From Clostridium sp. Cult1 (lineage in GTDB: Bacteria > Bacillota > Clostridia > Tissierellales > Tepidimicrobiaceae), in NCBI RefSeq assembly GCF_021655095.1, contig NZ_PPXW01000001.1, forward strand, positions 2,322,761-2,386,760: a stretch of 64,000 nt of DNA, in the 5' to 3' direction. Below are positions 43,412 to 52,056 of the stretch, in pieces. The notes beneath the pieces were generated by a model. The model had not been told where the DNA came from. It ran no database searches and worked only from the letters and a program-made list of their open reading frames with translations. Positions within the stretch are counted from its first letter, which is position 1. Each line of letters starts with the position of its first letter. A program made the position numbers and the translations under genes.

Positions 43412-44860
43412 ATGAGTATATCAAAAAAATTAGAACCAAAAAGGGTATTTCACTATTTCCAAGAGATTTCAAAAATTCCAAGGTGTACTTATGATGAAGA
43501 AAATATTAGCAACTATATTAAGAGTGTAGGGGAAAGATTAGGGCTTGAAACTATTCAAGATGATGCTCTAAATGTAATAATACGAAAGCCAGCTACTCCA
43601 GGATACGAAAATTCACCAGGAGTTATTATTCAGGGGCATATGGATATGGTTTGTGAAAAGGAAAGTGATAGCGATCATGATTTTAAAAAGGATCCTATTA
43701 AACTAATTGTAGATGGAGACTATATAAAGGCTGACAAAACTACATTAGGTGCCGATAATGGAATAGCAGTAGCTATGGGCTTAGCCCTATTAGAAGACAA
43801 TACACTAGAACACCCTAGTATAGAATTATTAGTAACCTCATCAGAGGAAGTTGAAATGGATGGAGCCTTTGGATTATCGAAAGATGTTTTAAAAGGAACA
43901 AGGTTAATCAATGTAGATACAGAGGAAGAAGGAGTTCTTGTAACTGGTTCTGCTGGAGGAGAGTTAGTAGAGGTTGAAATTCCCGTAGAATATGAAGAAG
44001 TTAAGGATTTAATTGGATTTACTATAGAAGTAAAAGGGTTAAAAGGCGGCCATTCTGGAATGGAAATCCATAAGGCCAGGGGAAATTCAAATAAAATAAT
44101 AAATGAAGTATTGAAAAGTATTAGGGAAATAGTGGATTTGAAGCTTATATCAATAGAAGGTGGAACGAAGGATAATGCTATACCTAGATCTAGTACAGTC
44201 CATATTGGTATTAAGTCCTCAGAATTATCCTTGTTTATGGATGAATTTGATAAAGTAAAAGATAATATAATACAACGAAAAAAGGAAAAAGAACCTAATA
44301 TAGATATTATAATTGAAAAAACTGAAGAGGTATCTAATTGTATTTCTTCTGATGCATTAAATTCTTTAATCCTACTTATTGAAAGTTTACCTACAGGTGT
44401 ATTTACAATGATACCTGGAGATGAGGATATAGTTGAGAGTTCCAGTAATTTAGCTATAGTTAATACGGAAAAAGATAAAATTACAATCCAAATATCTACT
44501 AGAAGCTCATCAGAAAAGACATTATTAGAGTTAAGAGAAAAAATAATAGCCCAAGTCAAAAAAACCAATGGGAAATATACTGTTGGTAACTCTTATCCTC
44601 ATTGGGAATACAACCCTAAATCAGAACTAAGGGATGTGGCCTTAAAGGTCTATAAAAAAATGTTTAATAAAGATATGGAAACAACGGTTATTCATGCAGG
44701 GCTAGAATGTGGAGTACTTGCAGAAAAATATCCTAATTTAGATATTATATCTGTAGGACCAGATATGGAAGATGTTCATACACCTCAGGAAAAGGTCAGT
44801 ATATCTTCTATAAAAAGGGTTTATGATTATTTAGTAGAATTATTAAAGGAACTAAAATAA
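43412..44860 (+). CDS. pepD: Aminoacyl-histidine dipeptidase (PepD, M20C)
   Basis: This 482-residue M20C zinc dipeptidase, also called carnosinase, cleaves Xaa-His and other dipeptides. The motifs are KRVFHYFQEISKIPRCTYDE at the N-terminus (20 residues), GVIIQGHMDMVCEK with the metal His/Asp, LGADNGIAVAMGLAL, VTSSEEVEMDGAFGL with the catalytic Glu, KGLKGGHSGMEIHKARGN and HAGLECGVLAEKYP near the end. It has its own ribosome binding site (GGAGGGAATTT) between two terminators, so it is expressed separately from pepT, though related in role. Confidence 0.95.
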   Translation: MSISKKLEPKRVFHYFQEISKIPRCTYDEENISNYIKSVGERLGLETIQDDALNVIIRKPATPGYENSPGVIIQGHMDMVCEKESDSDHDFKKDPIKLIVDGDYIKADKTTLGADNGIAVAMGLALLEDNTLEHPSIELLVTSSEEVEMDGAFGLSKDVLKGTRLINVDTEEEGVLVTGSAGGELVEVEIPVEYEEVKDLIGFTIEVKGLKGGHSGMEIHKARGNSNKIINEVLKSIREIVDLKLISIEGGTKDNAIPRSSTVHIGIKSSELSLFMDEFDKVKDNIIQRKKEKEPNIDIIIEKTEEVSNCISSDALNSLILLIESLPTGVFTMIPGDEDIVESSSNLAIVNTEKDKITIQISTRSSSEKTLLELREKIIAQVKKTNGKYTVGNSYPHWEYNPKSELRDVALKVYKKMFNKDMETTVIHAGLECGVLAEKYPNLDIISVGPDMEDVHTPQEKVSISSIKRVYDYLVELLKELK

Positions 44861-44863
44861 TAA

Positions 44864-44904
44864 AAAGAGCTCTCTTGGGTTAGAAATCCAGAGAGTTCTT
44901 TTTA
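44864..44904. terminator. Terminator of pepD
   Basis: AAAGAGCTCTC pairs with GAGAGTTCTTT around a 16-base loop and is followed by TTATT. The next gene on the minus strand ends just to the right, so it may serve both. Confidence 0.8.
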
Positions 44905-44906
44905 TT

Positions 44907-45758
44907 CTAGACTAAATCGAAACTATCCTTATCTAAAATAAGATCGTGAGAATAGGATATAAGATTTTCTATGTCAATAGGGTTAAAATTTAATCTTTCT
45001 AAGGCAAAAGAAGAAAAATTATACTTCAACCCATCGGCTCCAATACCTATGCCCATCATCATAGTAATAGCATCGGATATATGAACGATGGATACTAATT
45101 CTGGGTCTATGGTAGATTTTTCTGGTATATGGTGTAGGCCTATGGTTTCAACTAAATCTTTTGGAAAGTTCCATTTTTCTGCAATCTTTTCTCCTATTTG
45201 AGCATGGTTAAATCCAAGGACTGCTTCTTCCGCCTCTAAAAAGGAAACTTTATCGGACTCAACTTTATTAATTATTGCAGTATATTCTTTTTCTACATAA
45301 TAATTTAATATGGTTTTACCAATATCTCTAAGTAGGCCGCCAATATATGCAGTTTCAGGATTGGTTATTTTAATTTTCTTAGCTATATATCTTGAGATAA
45401 TTGCACAGGTTTGAGATTGGGTCCATAAATCATTCTTTTCTAATGCATAGCCTTTAAATTCACCTGTCATCATCTTGCTAACGGTAGAAGCCAGAGTCAT
45501 ACTCTTTACAGTTTGGAATCCCAATAATATAGTTGCTTCAGAAACCGTATTTATTTTTCGGGGATAGCCATAATAAGCAGAATTGGCAAGTTTTAATATC
45601 TTTGAAGTTAAACTTTGATCTTTCAAGATTTCCTTTTCTAAATCATCAATTGTAGAATCTGGATCTTCTGTAATTTCTATAATTTTGTTAATCCTACTAG
45701 GTAGTACAGGCATATCATCAACTTTATTTATAATATGCTTTAATTTTTTATTATCCAT
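44907..45758 (-). CDS. HDOD-domain signalling protein
   Basis: The 283-residue protein is an HDOD domain (HD-related output domain) without an added receiver or GGDEF domain. Visible features are MPVLPSRINKIIEITEDPDS near the start (20 residues), DQSLTSKILKLANSAYYG, INTVSEATILLGFQTVKSMT (20 residues), ETAYIGGLLRDIGKTILNYY and LGFNHAQIGEKIAEKWNFP. Such proteins regulate motility, chemotaxis or c-di-GMP signalling in other bacteria. The HD metal residues are largely lost, so phosphodiesterase activity is unlikely. The ribosome binding site is AAGGTGGGATAAAATC. Confidence 0.88.
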   Translation of the reverse strand: MDNKKLKHIINKVDDMPVLPSRINKIIEITEDPDSTIDDLEKEILKDQSLTSKILKLANSAYYGYPRKINTVSEATILLGFQTVKSMTLASTVSKMMTGEFKGYALEKNDLWTQSQTCAIISRYIAKKIKITNPETAYIGGLLRDIGKTILNYYVEKEYTAIINKVESDKVSFLEAEEAVLGFNHAQIGEKIAEKWNFPKDLVETIGLHHIPEKSTIDPELVSIVHISDAITMMMGIGIGADGLKYNFSSFALERLNFNPIDIENLISYSHDLILDKDSFDLV

Positions 45759-45913
45759 GATTTTATCCCACCTTATAATGGTATATATACTATTATACTA
45801 GAAAGATGAAGATATATATATAGATACAAGGTATTATTTAGAATCTTGTCAAAATAGGTGATGGACAAATATAAAAAACGAGTCAAGCTCTAATCTTGAC
45901 TCGTTTTTATGGG

Positions 45914-46627
45914 TTATTTATCTACTTGGTCTACAGTCCATTCTTCCCATACTTTACCAACTAGGCCTGGACGTGGCTTTAGCGTCTTCTTACCTGGTTG
46001 CCATCCTGCTGGGGTTACTTCTGTTTCTCCAGAATTTCTTACAAATTGGAATGCTTTAATCTGTCTTATAGTCTCATTTACATTTCTTCCTACTGGAGGA
46101 GTAAGTACTTCAAAACCTTGAACTATTCCATCTGGGTCGATTATGAATCTGCCTCTTGTTTCTACTCCACTGTCTTCGTCATAGATTCCATATTTTTTCC
46201 CTACTGATCCATCTTGATCTGAACCCATTGGGAATGGAATATTTCCATTTATCATCTTGGATAATTCATGGTCATTCCACATTTTGTGGACGAATACGCT
46301 ATCTACACTAATGGAGATGACCTCTACTCCTAATTCTTGTAATTCCCTATACTTGTCAGCAACTGCCGATACTTCAGTAGCTCAGACAAAGGTGAAGTCT
46401 CCTGGATAGAAACATAATAATACCCATTTTCCTTTAAAATCTGAAAGATTTAATTCAACAAAACTTCCATTATGATATGCTGGGATAGTAAAATCTGGTG
46501 CTGGTTTTCCAACCTTAATCATATTATCTTCCTCCTTAATAATTGATTTTTCTTCTACTTTACTCTCTTCCACTAAATCCTTTTTTATTTCTGGTCTTTG
46601 ACATCCCATTTTAAATTCCTCGGGCAC
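45914..46627 (-). CDS. prxU: Selenocysteine-containing peroxiredoxin (AhpC/PrxU type), UGA read through as Sec
   Basis: The frame is interrupted by TGA at 46384-46382 exactly where 2-Cys peroxiredoxins have the peroxidatic Cys: [21 protein letters not shown], normally FTFVCPTE. Without read-through, two fragments result, the first ending in FTFV, so Sec82 is the simple reading. The protein reduces peroxides. The usual C-terminal resolving Cys (VCPA) is Thr here ([14 protein letters not shown]), so the enzyme needs another thiol partner. Other cysteines are C72 and, in the N-terminal extension, C9 (MGCQRP). GTG 46627, with AAAGGAGGTG upstream, is chosen; ATG 46522, with AGGAGG upstream, would give a standard-length protein without the extension. 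It is the last gene of the peroxide operon behind perR. Confidence 0.88.
46356..46369 (-). promoter_or_regulatory. Candidate bacterial SECIS hairpin after the UGA
   Basis: On the coding strand, 12 bases after the UGA, TCGGC-AGTT-GCTGA can form a 5-bp stem (one G-U) with a 4-base loop, the right place and size for a bacterial SECIS that recruits SelB. Bacterial SECIS elements vary a lot, so the call is tentative. Confidence 0.4.
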
Positions 46628-46664
46628 AAAAACACCTCCTTTATAGTAATTAAACTCTAAAAAA

Positions 46665-47093
46665 TTAAGAGTCATAATTTGCATTATTACATTTTTTACA
46701 AATTCCATATAGATGGATATTCTTATCGTTGATTTTGAACCCTTCTAGCTTGTCCCTGCTAAGGATATTAGCAGAAATAGGGAAGTCATAAACTTTTCTA
46801 CATTTTTCACATTTAAAATGACCGTGTAAATTGGTGTCTATATCATATCTTAGTTCCTTCTCCCAAAGAGCCAACACCTTTACAACTCCTTTTTCTAAGA
46901 ATAGGTCCAGCGTATTATATATGCTGGTTTTTGAAAGGGTAGGAATATCTTCTATTAAATTTTTATAAATATCATCTACTGTAGGATGGATTCTATTATT
47001 TAACAGATAATTTAACACTTTGATCCTAATGGTAGATGGTCTGATATCATATTTTTTCAAGTAATCAATAATCATTTCATTTGTATAATCCAT
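46665..47093 (-). CDS. perR: Peroxide-responsive Fur-family repressor PerR
   Basis: This 142-residue Fur-family regulator has an N-terminal winged helix ([20 protein letters not shown], 20 residues; [20 protein letters not shown], 20 residues) and a C-terminal dimer domain with the regulatory metal ligands ([15 protein letters not shown]) and structural zinc CxxC pairs (CEKC and CKKC). PerR represses peroxide-defence genes and loses DNA binding when H2O2 oxidises its metal site. It lies 37 bases upstream of the peroxiredoxin on the same strand and behind a small winged-helix gene. The operator at 47338-47352 fits a PerR box, so autoregulation is likely. Confidence 0.9.
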   Translation of the reverse strand: MDYTNEMIIDYLKKYDIRPSTIRIKVLNYLLNNRIHPTVDDIYKNLIEDIPTLSKTSIYNTLDLFLEKGVVKVLALWEKELRYDIDTNLHGHFKCEKCRKVYDFPISANILSRDKLEGFKINDKNIHLYGICKKCNNANYDS

Positions 47094-47120
47094 CTTTATT
47101 CCTCCCTCTGGAGATATAGT

Positions 47121-47297
47121 CTATCTTGCTATGTAAAAACATCTTTTAGGTGATTCGATTAATTCTTCTTTTTTTAGTGCCTTTATTGCTTTATCTACTT
47201 CCTTTTTATCTATATTAGCTTTTTCTGCAATTTCTCCTGCTTTTAAAGGCTCTTGAGATTCTTTCAATGTTTTTAGTACTAATTCTTTATTATCCAC
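47121..47297 (-). CDS. Small winged-helix DNA-binding protein (58 residues)
   Basis: This gene is short but well supported. Behind AAGGAGGGATAATT, a GTG opens a frame for 58 residues that looks like a compact winged helix: LKTLKESQEPLKAGEIAEKA, NIDKKEVDKAIKALKKEELI and ESPKRCFYIAR, with a recognition helix in KKEVDKAIKALKK. It is the first gene of the perR-prxU operon, directly after the promoter and PerR box. The single Cys near the C-terminus (KRCFY) could be redox-sensitive. The role is unknown; an accessory regulator of the peroxide operon is an inference from position. Confidence 0.75.
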   Translation of the reverse strand: MDNKELVLKTLKESQEPLKAGEIAEKANIDKKEVDKAIKALKKEELIESPKRCFYIAR

Positions 47298-47337
47298 AAT
47301 TATCCCTCCTTACGCATAAAATGAAAGCGATACAAAA

Positions 47338-47385
47338 TTGTAATCATTACAAATTTATTATAATACTAAATTTTATACTTGTCAA
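47338..47385 (-). promoter_or_regulatory. Sigma-A promoter with PerR box for the peroxide operon
   Basis: On the minus strand, TTGACA (47385-47380), 17 bases, TATAAT (47362-47357) is a consensus promoter. Just downstream, TTGTAATGATTACAA (47352-47338) is a perfect 7-1-7 inverted repeat of Fur/PerR type (consensus TTATAATNATTATAA), placed over the likely start of transcription, where a bound repressor would block it. Confidence 0.85.
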
Positions 47386-47419
47386 GGAAACTTTAAAAAT
47401 AAAAACAGATAGTTAAAAA

Positions 47420-49111
47420 CTATCTGCTTAAAAAAATGATTTTTCCATTGTCTTGATGGTAGCTATCTTTTTTGGCTAAAACATTCAGAGCCAATTTCCC
47501 GAAAGGGTTAATATTGATTTGGAAACTTGGTTGATGGCTGTATTCTAATATTCCCATCAAAGTTAAATATTTATAGATTTTTATAAGAAACTTAGAAGAT
47601 TGACTATTATTCCAGGGTAGGCTAGTAAACTTATACCATTTATCTTCTTCTAAATTGCTTAGAATTTCTAAAACATTTTTGCTCATCATCTTTAACATAT
47701 TAGCATCATCATAGGACCAAAACTCTTGGCTCCAAATGTATTGGAGAAATAGACTATATTTTTCTTCATCATTAAGTCTTAGAAAACTAGAGCTTAGTTT
47801 TGATACCGATAGATGATTTCTTCTAAGGCTTATTAATTTATTGTTAAGAGAAAACATATAGAATAAATGAAGTATTGGAAAATCTTCTTGATTTGGCCTT
47901 GTTTTAGTAATATTTTCTCTGTATTCCATTATATCGTTAAGATCAAGCAAATGTTTCCTTTTAATATGTTTCCTTTTTGCCGTTATTTCTAATGGATTAC
48001 TCATTATATATAATAAAAATTTCTCATAATCCATGATAAAATCAAAAGCATCTTCATTTAACCTATGATTTATCCCGTTTACAATATTTCTATTGATATG
48101 GAAAGGGGATTTAATTTGTTTCAAATGATCGATGTATAAAAATCTATTCCTACTTATTTTCAATATATCTTCATAGGTTTTCCTATAATTAGGGTTCTTA
48201 TTTTTTAGAAATCCTATATATTTTTTTAATGTAGATATATAGGAGCTTAACTCCCTTTGGCCTGATATGAATCCATCTTTTATAGCTTTTTTTAGAAGAT
48301 TTTCCATATCTAACTCATCTAAATCATAAAGAGATAATCCTTCTTCCATTAAATAGTACTCGAATAGGTTTATCAAATTGGTAATATATTTTTTTATTTC
48401 TAGCCGAGACATATAGTTTTGTAAATAGTTTTCAAATTCATCTAATTCATCGTATAGGATAGTAGTATTATCATCGTCCATTTCCATTACCTCATATATA
48501 CATTCGGTATATATTCTATAAACATGTATACTATATAATTTTAGATACTTATCCATAGAGAGTTCAGGAAATTTAAATCTCATTCTATTATAATCTATAA
48601 ATATTTCTTCGATGAAGGTATCCTTTACAGCAGGGGGTAAGAAACTTATATTGCCAATAAAACCTTCATAATCGATGATTCTACCTATTCTACCAAAGAT
48701 TAGGTCTGATGGTTTTAGGATACTAGACATATTTGGTTCCCAAATTATATGGTGTTTTCTAGTCAATAGGTCTAGAATATATATATTGGAACCTTCAATC
48801 TTTTCTATTTCAAACAGGGATATAAAGGATTTATTTCTTTCTATTAATATTTCTTTTTCTAAATTGGTAAGATAAGAAGATTTTTCTTCCAACATATGTT
48901 CTATAAAGGATTTACCATAATCAGTTCTGTAATCAATACTAATCCATACATTAAAAGCAATTTTAGCTTTTTGCTCATCGAAATCAGGATAATAGAACTC
49001 TATAGAATCTAAAATTTTGTCTCTTTTTACAAATTCGTTTATATATTTAATAAGTTTTCTCGTTGTATTTTCTTGAATAGTTTGTATCTGCTTGTAATCT
49101 AATTTATTCAT
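47420..49111 (-). CDS. Large protein of unknown function
   Basis: I do not recognise this 563-residue protein. It is soluble, mostly helical and rich in aromatic and charged residues. N-terminally, YKQIQTIQENTTRKLIKYI and YYPDFDEQKAKIAFNVWIS look like an SEC-C-adjacent or helper domain. Residues of about 235-345 (ITNLINLFEYYLMEEGLSLY, ISGQRELSSYISTLKKYIGF) resemble the N-terminal SAM-like fold of tyrosine recombinases, but no catalytic domain follows. The C-terminal end is winged-helix-like (KYLTLMGILEYSHQ). Start ATG 49111 is behind GGAGGGCATT. It is a single gene. It may be a regulator or effector. Confidence 0.6.
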   Translation of the reverse strand: MNKLDYKQIQTIQENTTRKLIKYINEFVKRDKILDSIEFYYPDFDEQKAKIAFNVWISIDYRTDYGKSFIEHMLEEKSSYLTNLEKEILIERNKSFISLFEIEKIEGSNIYILDLLTRKHHIIWEPNMSSILKPSDLIFGRIGRIIDYEGFIGNISFLPPAVKDTFIEEIFIDYNRMRFKFPELSMDKYLKLYSIHVYRIYTECIYEVMEMDDDNTTILYDELDEFENYLQNYMSRLEIKKYITNLINLFEYYLMEEGLSLYDLDELDMENLLKKAIKDGFISGQRELSSYISTLKKYIGFLKNKNPNYRKTYEDILKISRNRFLYIDHLKQIKSPFHINRNIVNGINHRLNEDAFDFIMDYEKFLLYIMSNPLEITAKRKHIKRKHLLDLNDIMEYRENITKTRPNQEDFPILHLFYMFSLNNKLISLRRNHLSVSKLSSSFLRLNDEEKYSLFLQYIWSQEFWSYDDANMLKMMSKNVLEILSNLEEDKWYKFTSLPWNNSQSSKFLIKIYKYLTLMGILEYSHQPSFQININPFGKLALNVLAKKDSYHQDNGKIIFLSR

Positions 49112-49256
49112 AATGCCCTCCAAATGAAAATATATAATTATTATTCATACCTAATTCCTAGGTAATATATATTATATACTAATATTAATAATACTGCATT
49201 GATAATGATGAAAAATATTTATAAAGTTGTATAATAAGTTTATAGGAGGGAATTGT

Positions 49257-49877
49257 ATGGATATTTTAAGAGAAGCTTGTGTAGGAAATTTTGTGGAAGC
49301 TAAAAGGGCTTATGAATTAGGTGCCCATAGGATAGAGTTATGTGATAATCTTGAGGAAGGAGGTACAACCCCCAGTTATGGCACTGTAAAATTATGCAAA
49401 GAAACCTTGGATATACCAATAAATGTAATAATACGACCTAGAGGAGGGGATTTTGTATATACAGAAGACGAAATAAGTATAATGGAACAGGATATAGAAA
49501 TATGTAAAGAATTAAAGGTAGATGGAATAGTCATAGGAGCATTAACCAAGGATAATAATATTGATATCAAAACCATTAAAAGGCTTTTGAAGAAAGCTGA
49601 AGATTTGAGTATTACTTTCCATATGGCTTTTGATGAAATAGAAGATAAAAAGACTGGATTGGATAGATTGATTGAACTGGGAATAGATAGAGTTCTTACA
49701 AAAGGTGGACAAGGTAAGGCGATAGACAACCAGAGCCAATTAAAAGAATTAGTAGACTATGCAGGGGATAGGATTATAATATTAGCTGGTGGAGGGGTTA
49801 CCCAATGTAATTATAAAGAATTGGTAAGAAATACAGGAGTCAAGGAAGTCCATGGGAGGAAAATAGTGGACAATTGA
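49257..49877 (+). CDS. cutC: CutC-family protein
   Basis: The protein has 206 residues and a TIM-barrel fold. The start LREACVGNFVEAKRAYELGA, then HRIELCDNLEEGGTTPSYG, IPINVIIRPRGGDFVYT and THMAFD-like ITFHMAFDEIEDK, are typical of CutC, as is DRVLTKGGQGKAIDN. CutC is tied to copper homeostasis in E. coli, but direct evidence is thin, and bacterial members may have an enzymatic role. ATG 49257 is chosen behind TAGGAGGGAATTGT over an upstream in-frame ATG. It is shorter than the E. coli protein at the C-terminus. Confidence 0.9.
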   Translation: MDILREACVGNFVEAKRAYELGAHRIELCDNLEEGGTTPSYGTVKLCKETLDIPINVIIRPRGGDFVYTEDEISIMEQDIEICKELKVDGIVIGALTKDNNIDIKTIKRLLKKAEDLSITFHMAFDEIEDKKTGLDRLIELGIDRVLTKGGQGKAIDNQSQLKELVDYAGDRIIILAGGGVTQCNYKELVRNTGVKEVHGRKIVDN

Positions 49878-49909
49878 CAACCTCTTATAATTGATGATTA
49901 TAAAAACCA

Positions 49910-49947
49910 GGGCCGGTGTAAAAAGCTATAGCTTTTTACACCGGCCC
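49910..49947. terminator. Long GC-rich bidirectional terminator
   Basis: The 17-base arm from 49910 (GGGCCGGTGTAAAAAGC) pairs perfectly with 49931-49947 around TATA. It stands out in AT-rich DNA and lies between the convergent cutC and ABC transporter genes. Confidence 0.85.
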
Positions 49948-49972
49948 TTCTATAATTGGTTATTGCCGATTT

Positions 49973-51028
49973 TTAATTGTCAATGGATAGTTTGGCTTTT
50001 TCTTTTTCCCAAGCGTGTAGCAATAATGCAACTCCAATGACCCCGTAGGCGACGAATACTCTGAAGTATTCACCTATTTGGGCATTATTCATTAGGTTTT
50101 GTCCCGCTAGTGGAGATATGATGAATAATAGATGGAACAGGAATGTACCAATCAAAGCTTCCTTCCATGATGCTTTATCTACTGTGGCACCACCTACTAG
50201 AAGGGAAGCTACAGCAAATAATCCTACTTGTTCATGGCTGCCATAGGTATTTAAGGTTCCTATATTTTGTAGGAATATAATTTGTCCCCAAGCTGCTAAA
50301 ATTGTGGATATAATTATAGCAGTAATTCTTGTTTTGTCTACATTAATACCAGAAACCTGAGCTATATGCATATTCTGCCCCACTGCCCTCATGTCTTGAC
50401 CTAATTTGGTTTTTAAAAAATAATTTACCAATAAATATAGCAATAATGTTAATATTAATGTAGCTACAGGATATTTAGATAACCATTGAAAAAAGCCTAA
50501 ATCTATTTTATGGAAGGGGATTAATTTATCTAAAGAATATCTCACCCCTGCCAAATCAACAGTGTTTTTAAGGCCGACACCTGATGATAAGAGTAAATTT
50601 TTATTTCTAAAGGGGATTAATGTACCTGCTAAGACTAGGAATACTAGTTGGTATACTCCATTGGCAAAAAAACCCAATATCATACTAGTAATCATTTCTT
50701 TCCCTTTAGCTTTATTTAATACCTTACCTACTAAAAATCCAAAAAATATAGCGATTGGTGTGGATATTATAATGCTTAGTAAAAATCCTAAGCCTCCTCC
50801 AATATGATAATTTGTGATGATTATCAAACCAATTTGTCCTGCCATAGCTCCTAATACAATCCCAAAATTTAATCCCATTCCAGTGATAACGGGAATTATT
50901 AAAGATAGAACAAGGATTAAGTTTCTAGCAAGACGGACAACCATCTCATTCATTAAGAAGCTAGCAGGAAGTCCAGTAAAGAAGAACCCTGCAATACATA
51001 ATATTAAGAAAATAATGGGTACCATCAT
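49973..51028 (-). CDS. ABC transporter permease (nucleoside/simple-sugar type), second permease
   Basis: This 351-residue permease of the BPD-transp-2 (sugar/nucleoside) class has about 8-10 membrane segments and the cytosolic loop GQDMRAVGQNMHIAQVSGIN with the conserved EAA-like Gly. Further typical parts are IPVITGMGLNFGIVLGAMAG (20 residues) and LLVGGATVDKASWKEALIGT (20 residues). The operon order is substrate-binding protein, ATPase, permease, permease, all on this strand. It overlaps the first permease by 4 bases. Permeases of this class with DUF3798 binding proteins have no proven substrate. Confidence 0.87.
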   Translation of the reverse strand: MMVPIIFLILCIAGFFFTGLPASFLMNEMVVRLARNLILVLSLIIPVITGMGLNFGIVLGAMAGQIGLIIITNYHIGGGLGFLLSIIISTPIAIFFGFLVGKVLNKAKGKEMITSMILGFFANGVYQLVFLVLAGTLIPFRNKNLLLSSGVGLKNTVDLAGVRYSLDKLIPFHKIDLGFFQWLSKYPVATLILTLLLYLLVNYFLKTKLGQDMRAVGQNMHIAQVSGINVDKTRITAIIISTILAAWGQIIFLQNIGTLNTYGSHEQVGLFAVASLLVGGATVDKASWKEALIGTFLFHLLFIISPLAGQNLMNNAQIGEYFRVFVAYGVIGVALLLHAWEKEKAKLSIDN

Positions 51029-52056
51029 GCTGCATCACCTCCTGGTCTTGTCAAGGCATAGAGGATTATTCCATTGGAAACAATGGTTCTTATGACCTCA
51101 GACATGCTACCTTCAGATAATATATTTATAACAGGTAAAGCAACAACTAATAGAGATTGGAATAATAGAGTTCCAATTATTACATGGATTATTCTTGCTT
51201 TATGAAGGGTGGCTCCACCTATTAATATGGCAGCAACTGCTGGCATGGCAGCATATAAAGGAGCATTATATAGCTGTAAAAATCCGAAGGCTTGACTATA
51301 TACTATTATTCCTATAGCGGCTAATATTGTGGAGATTATAGTTCCTCTTATTCTTTCTTTATCTACATCAATACCGTTAGATAAAGCGAAATTAGCGTTG
51401 CTACCGGCTACCTTCATAGTTAAACCTTTTTTGCTTTTACTAAATATCCACACTATAAAGGCGCAAAGGCCAAAAAATAACAACAATCCAGTAGGAATCC
51501 TGATATTACCAATATTAAAGGACCAAAAGTCGTTCAATACATGGGCTATAGATGATTCTAAAGATACTGTAACACGAAGGCCGTTTCCGCCGTAAGCCCA
51601 GATTAATTCAGGACTTTTAAAAGGAGCTATTAACCAAAATATACACATTAAAGATACTATAGAAAAACCTATGTAGGTTCCAACGGTCATTTCCTGTCCT
51701 TTGATTCTATTAAGCATTTTCCCATAGAAATAACCAGCAATAGTTGCTAGGGGAATAGCTATTATTATGGCTATAAAGAACCCTAAAAACCCTGATAGTT
51801 TAAATTCAATACTGATTAAGGCTCCAATTAAGCCAAAAACTATACCTAAAGGTATATTGAAATTAAGGCCAATTCCAGATTGGACTGCTGGTATCATAGC
51901 CAGTACTAAAATAGCATTCATCCCAAAACGAACTAATATATCTGTAATTAAACTGGATAGAGGAATTTTAAGATATATAGCTACTAAAATTAACCCAAGC
52001 AAAAATAGGGCTATTATGAGTCGAGGAACACCTACTTTATCTATTAAATTTTTCAT
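51025..52056 (-). CDS. ABC transporter permease, first permease
   Basis: This 343-residue permease is homologous to its neighbour and also of the BPD-transp-2 class. Features are MIPAVQSGIGLNFNIPLGIV (20 residues), TMKVAGSNANFALSNGIDVD (20 residues) as the ATPase-contacting loop, and AAILIGGATLHKARIIHVII (20 residues). It starts immediately before the ATPase stop codon region with no gap, so translation is coupled. Two different permeases imply a heterodimeric channel. Confidence 0.87.
   Translation of the reverse strand: MKNLIDKVGVPRLIIALFLLGLILVAIYLKIPLSSLITDILVRFGMNAILVLAMIPAVQSGIGLNFNIPLGIVFGLIGALISIEFKLSGFLGFFIAIIIAIPLATIAGYFYGKMLNRIKGQEMTVGTYIGFSIVSLMCIFWLIAPFKSPELIWAYGGNGLRVTVSLESSIAHVLNDFWSFNIGNIRIPTGLLLFFGLCAFIVWIFSKSKKGLTMKVAGSNANFALSNGIDVDKERIRGTIISTILAAIGIIVYSQAFGFLQLYNAPLYAAMPAVAAILIGGATLHKARIIHVIIGTLLFQSLLVVALPVINILSEGSMSEVIRTIVSNGIILYALTRPGGDAA

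Noticed and set aside
43720-44568. Long antisense frame of 282 codons
   Set aside because: It is fully inside pepD, which has all family motifs. It is a shadow frame.
45914-46708. Frameshifted or truncated ahpC as two separate genes
   Set aside because: The two parts are in the same frame and separated only by a TGA at the peroxidatic Cys position, which is the pattern of a selenoprotein.
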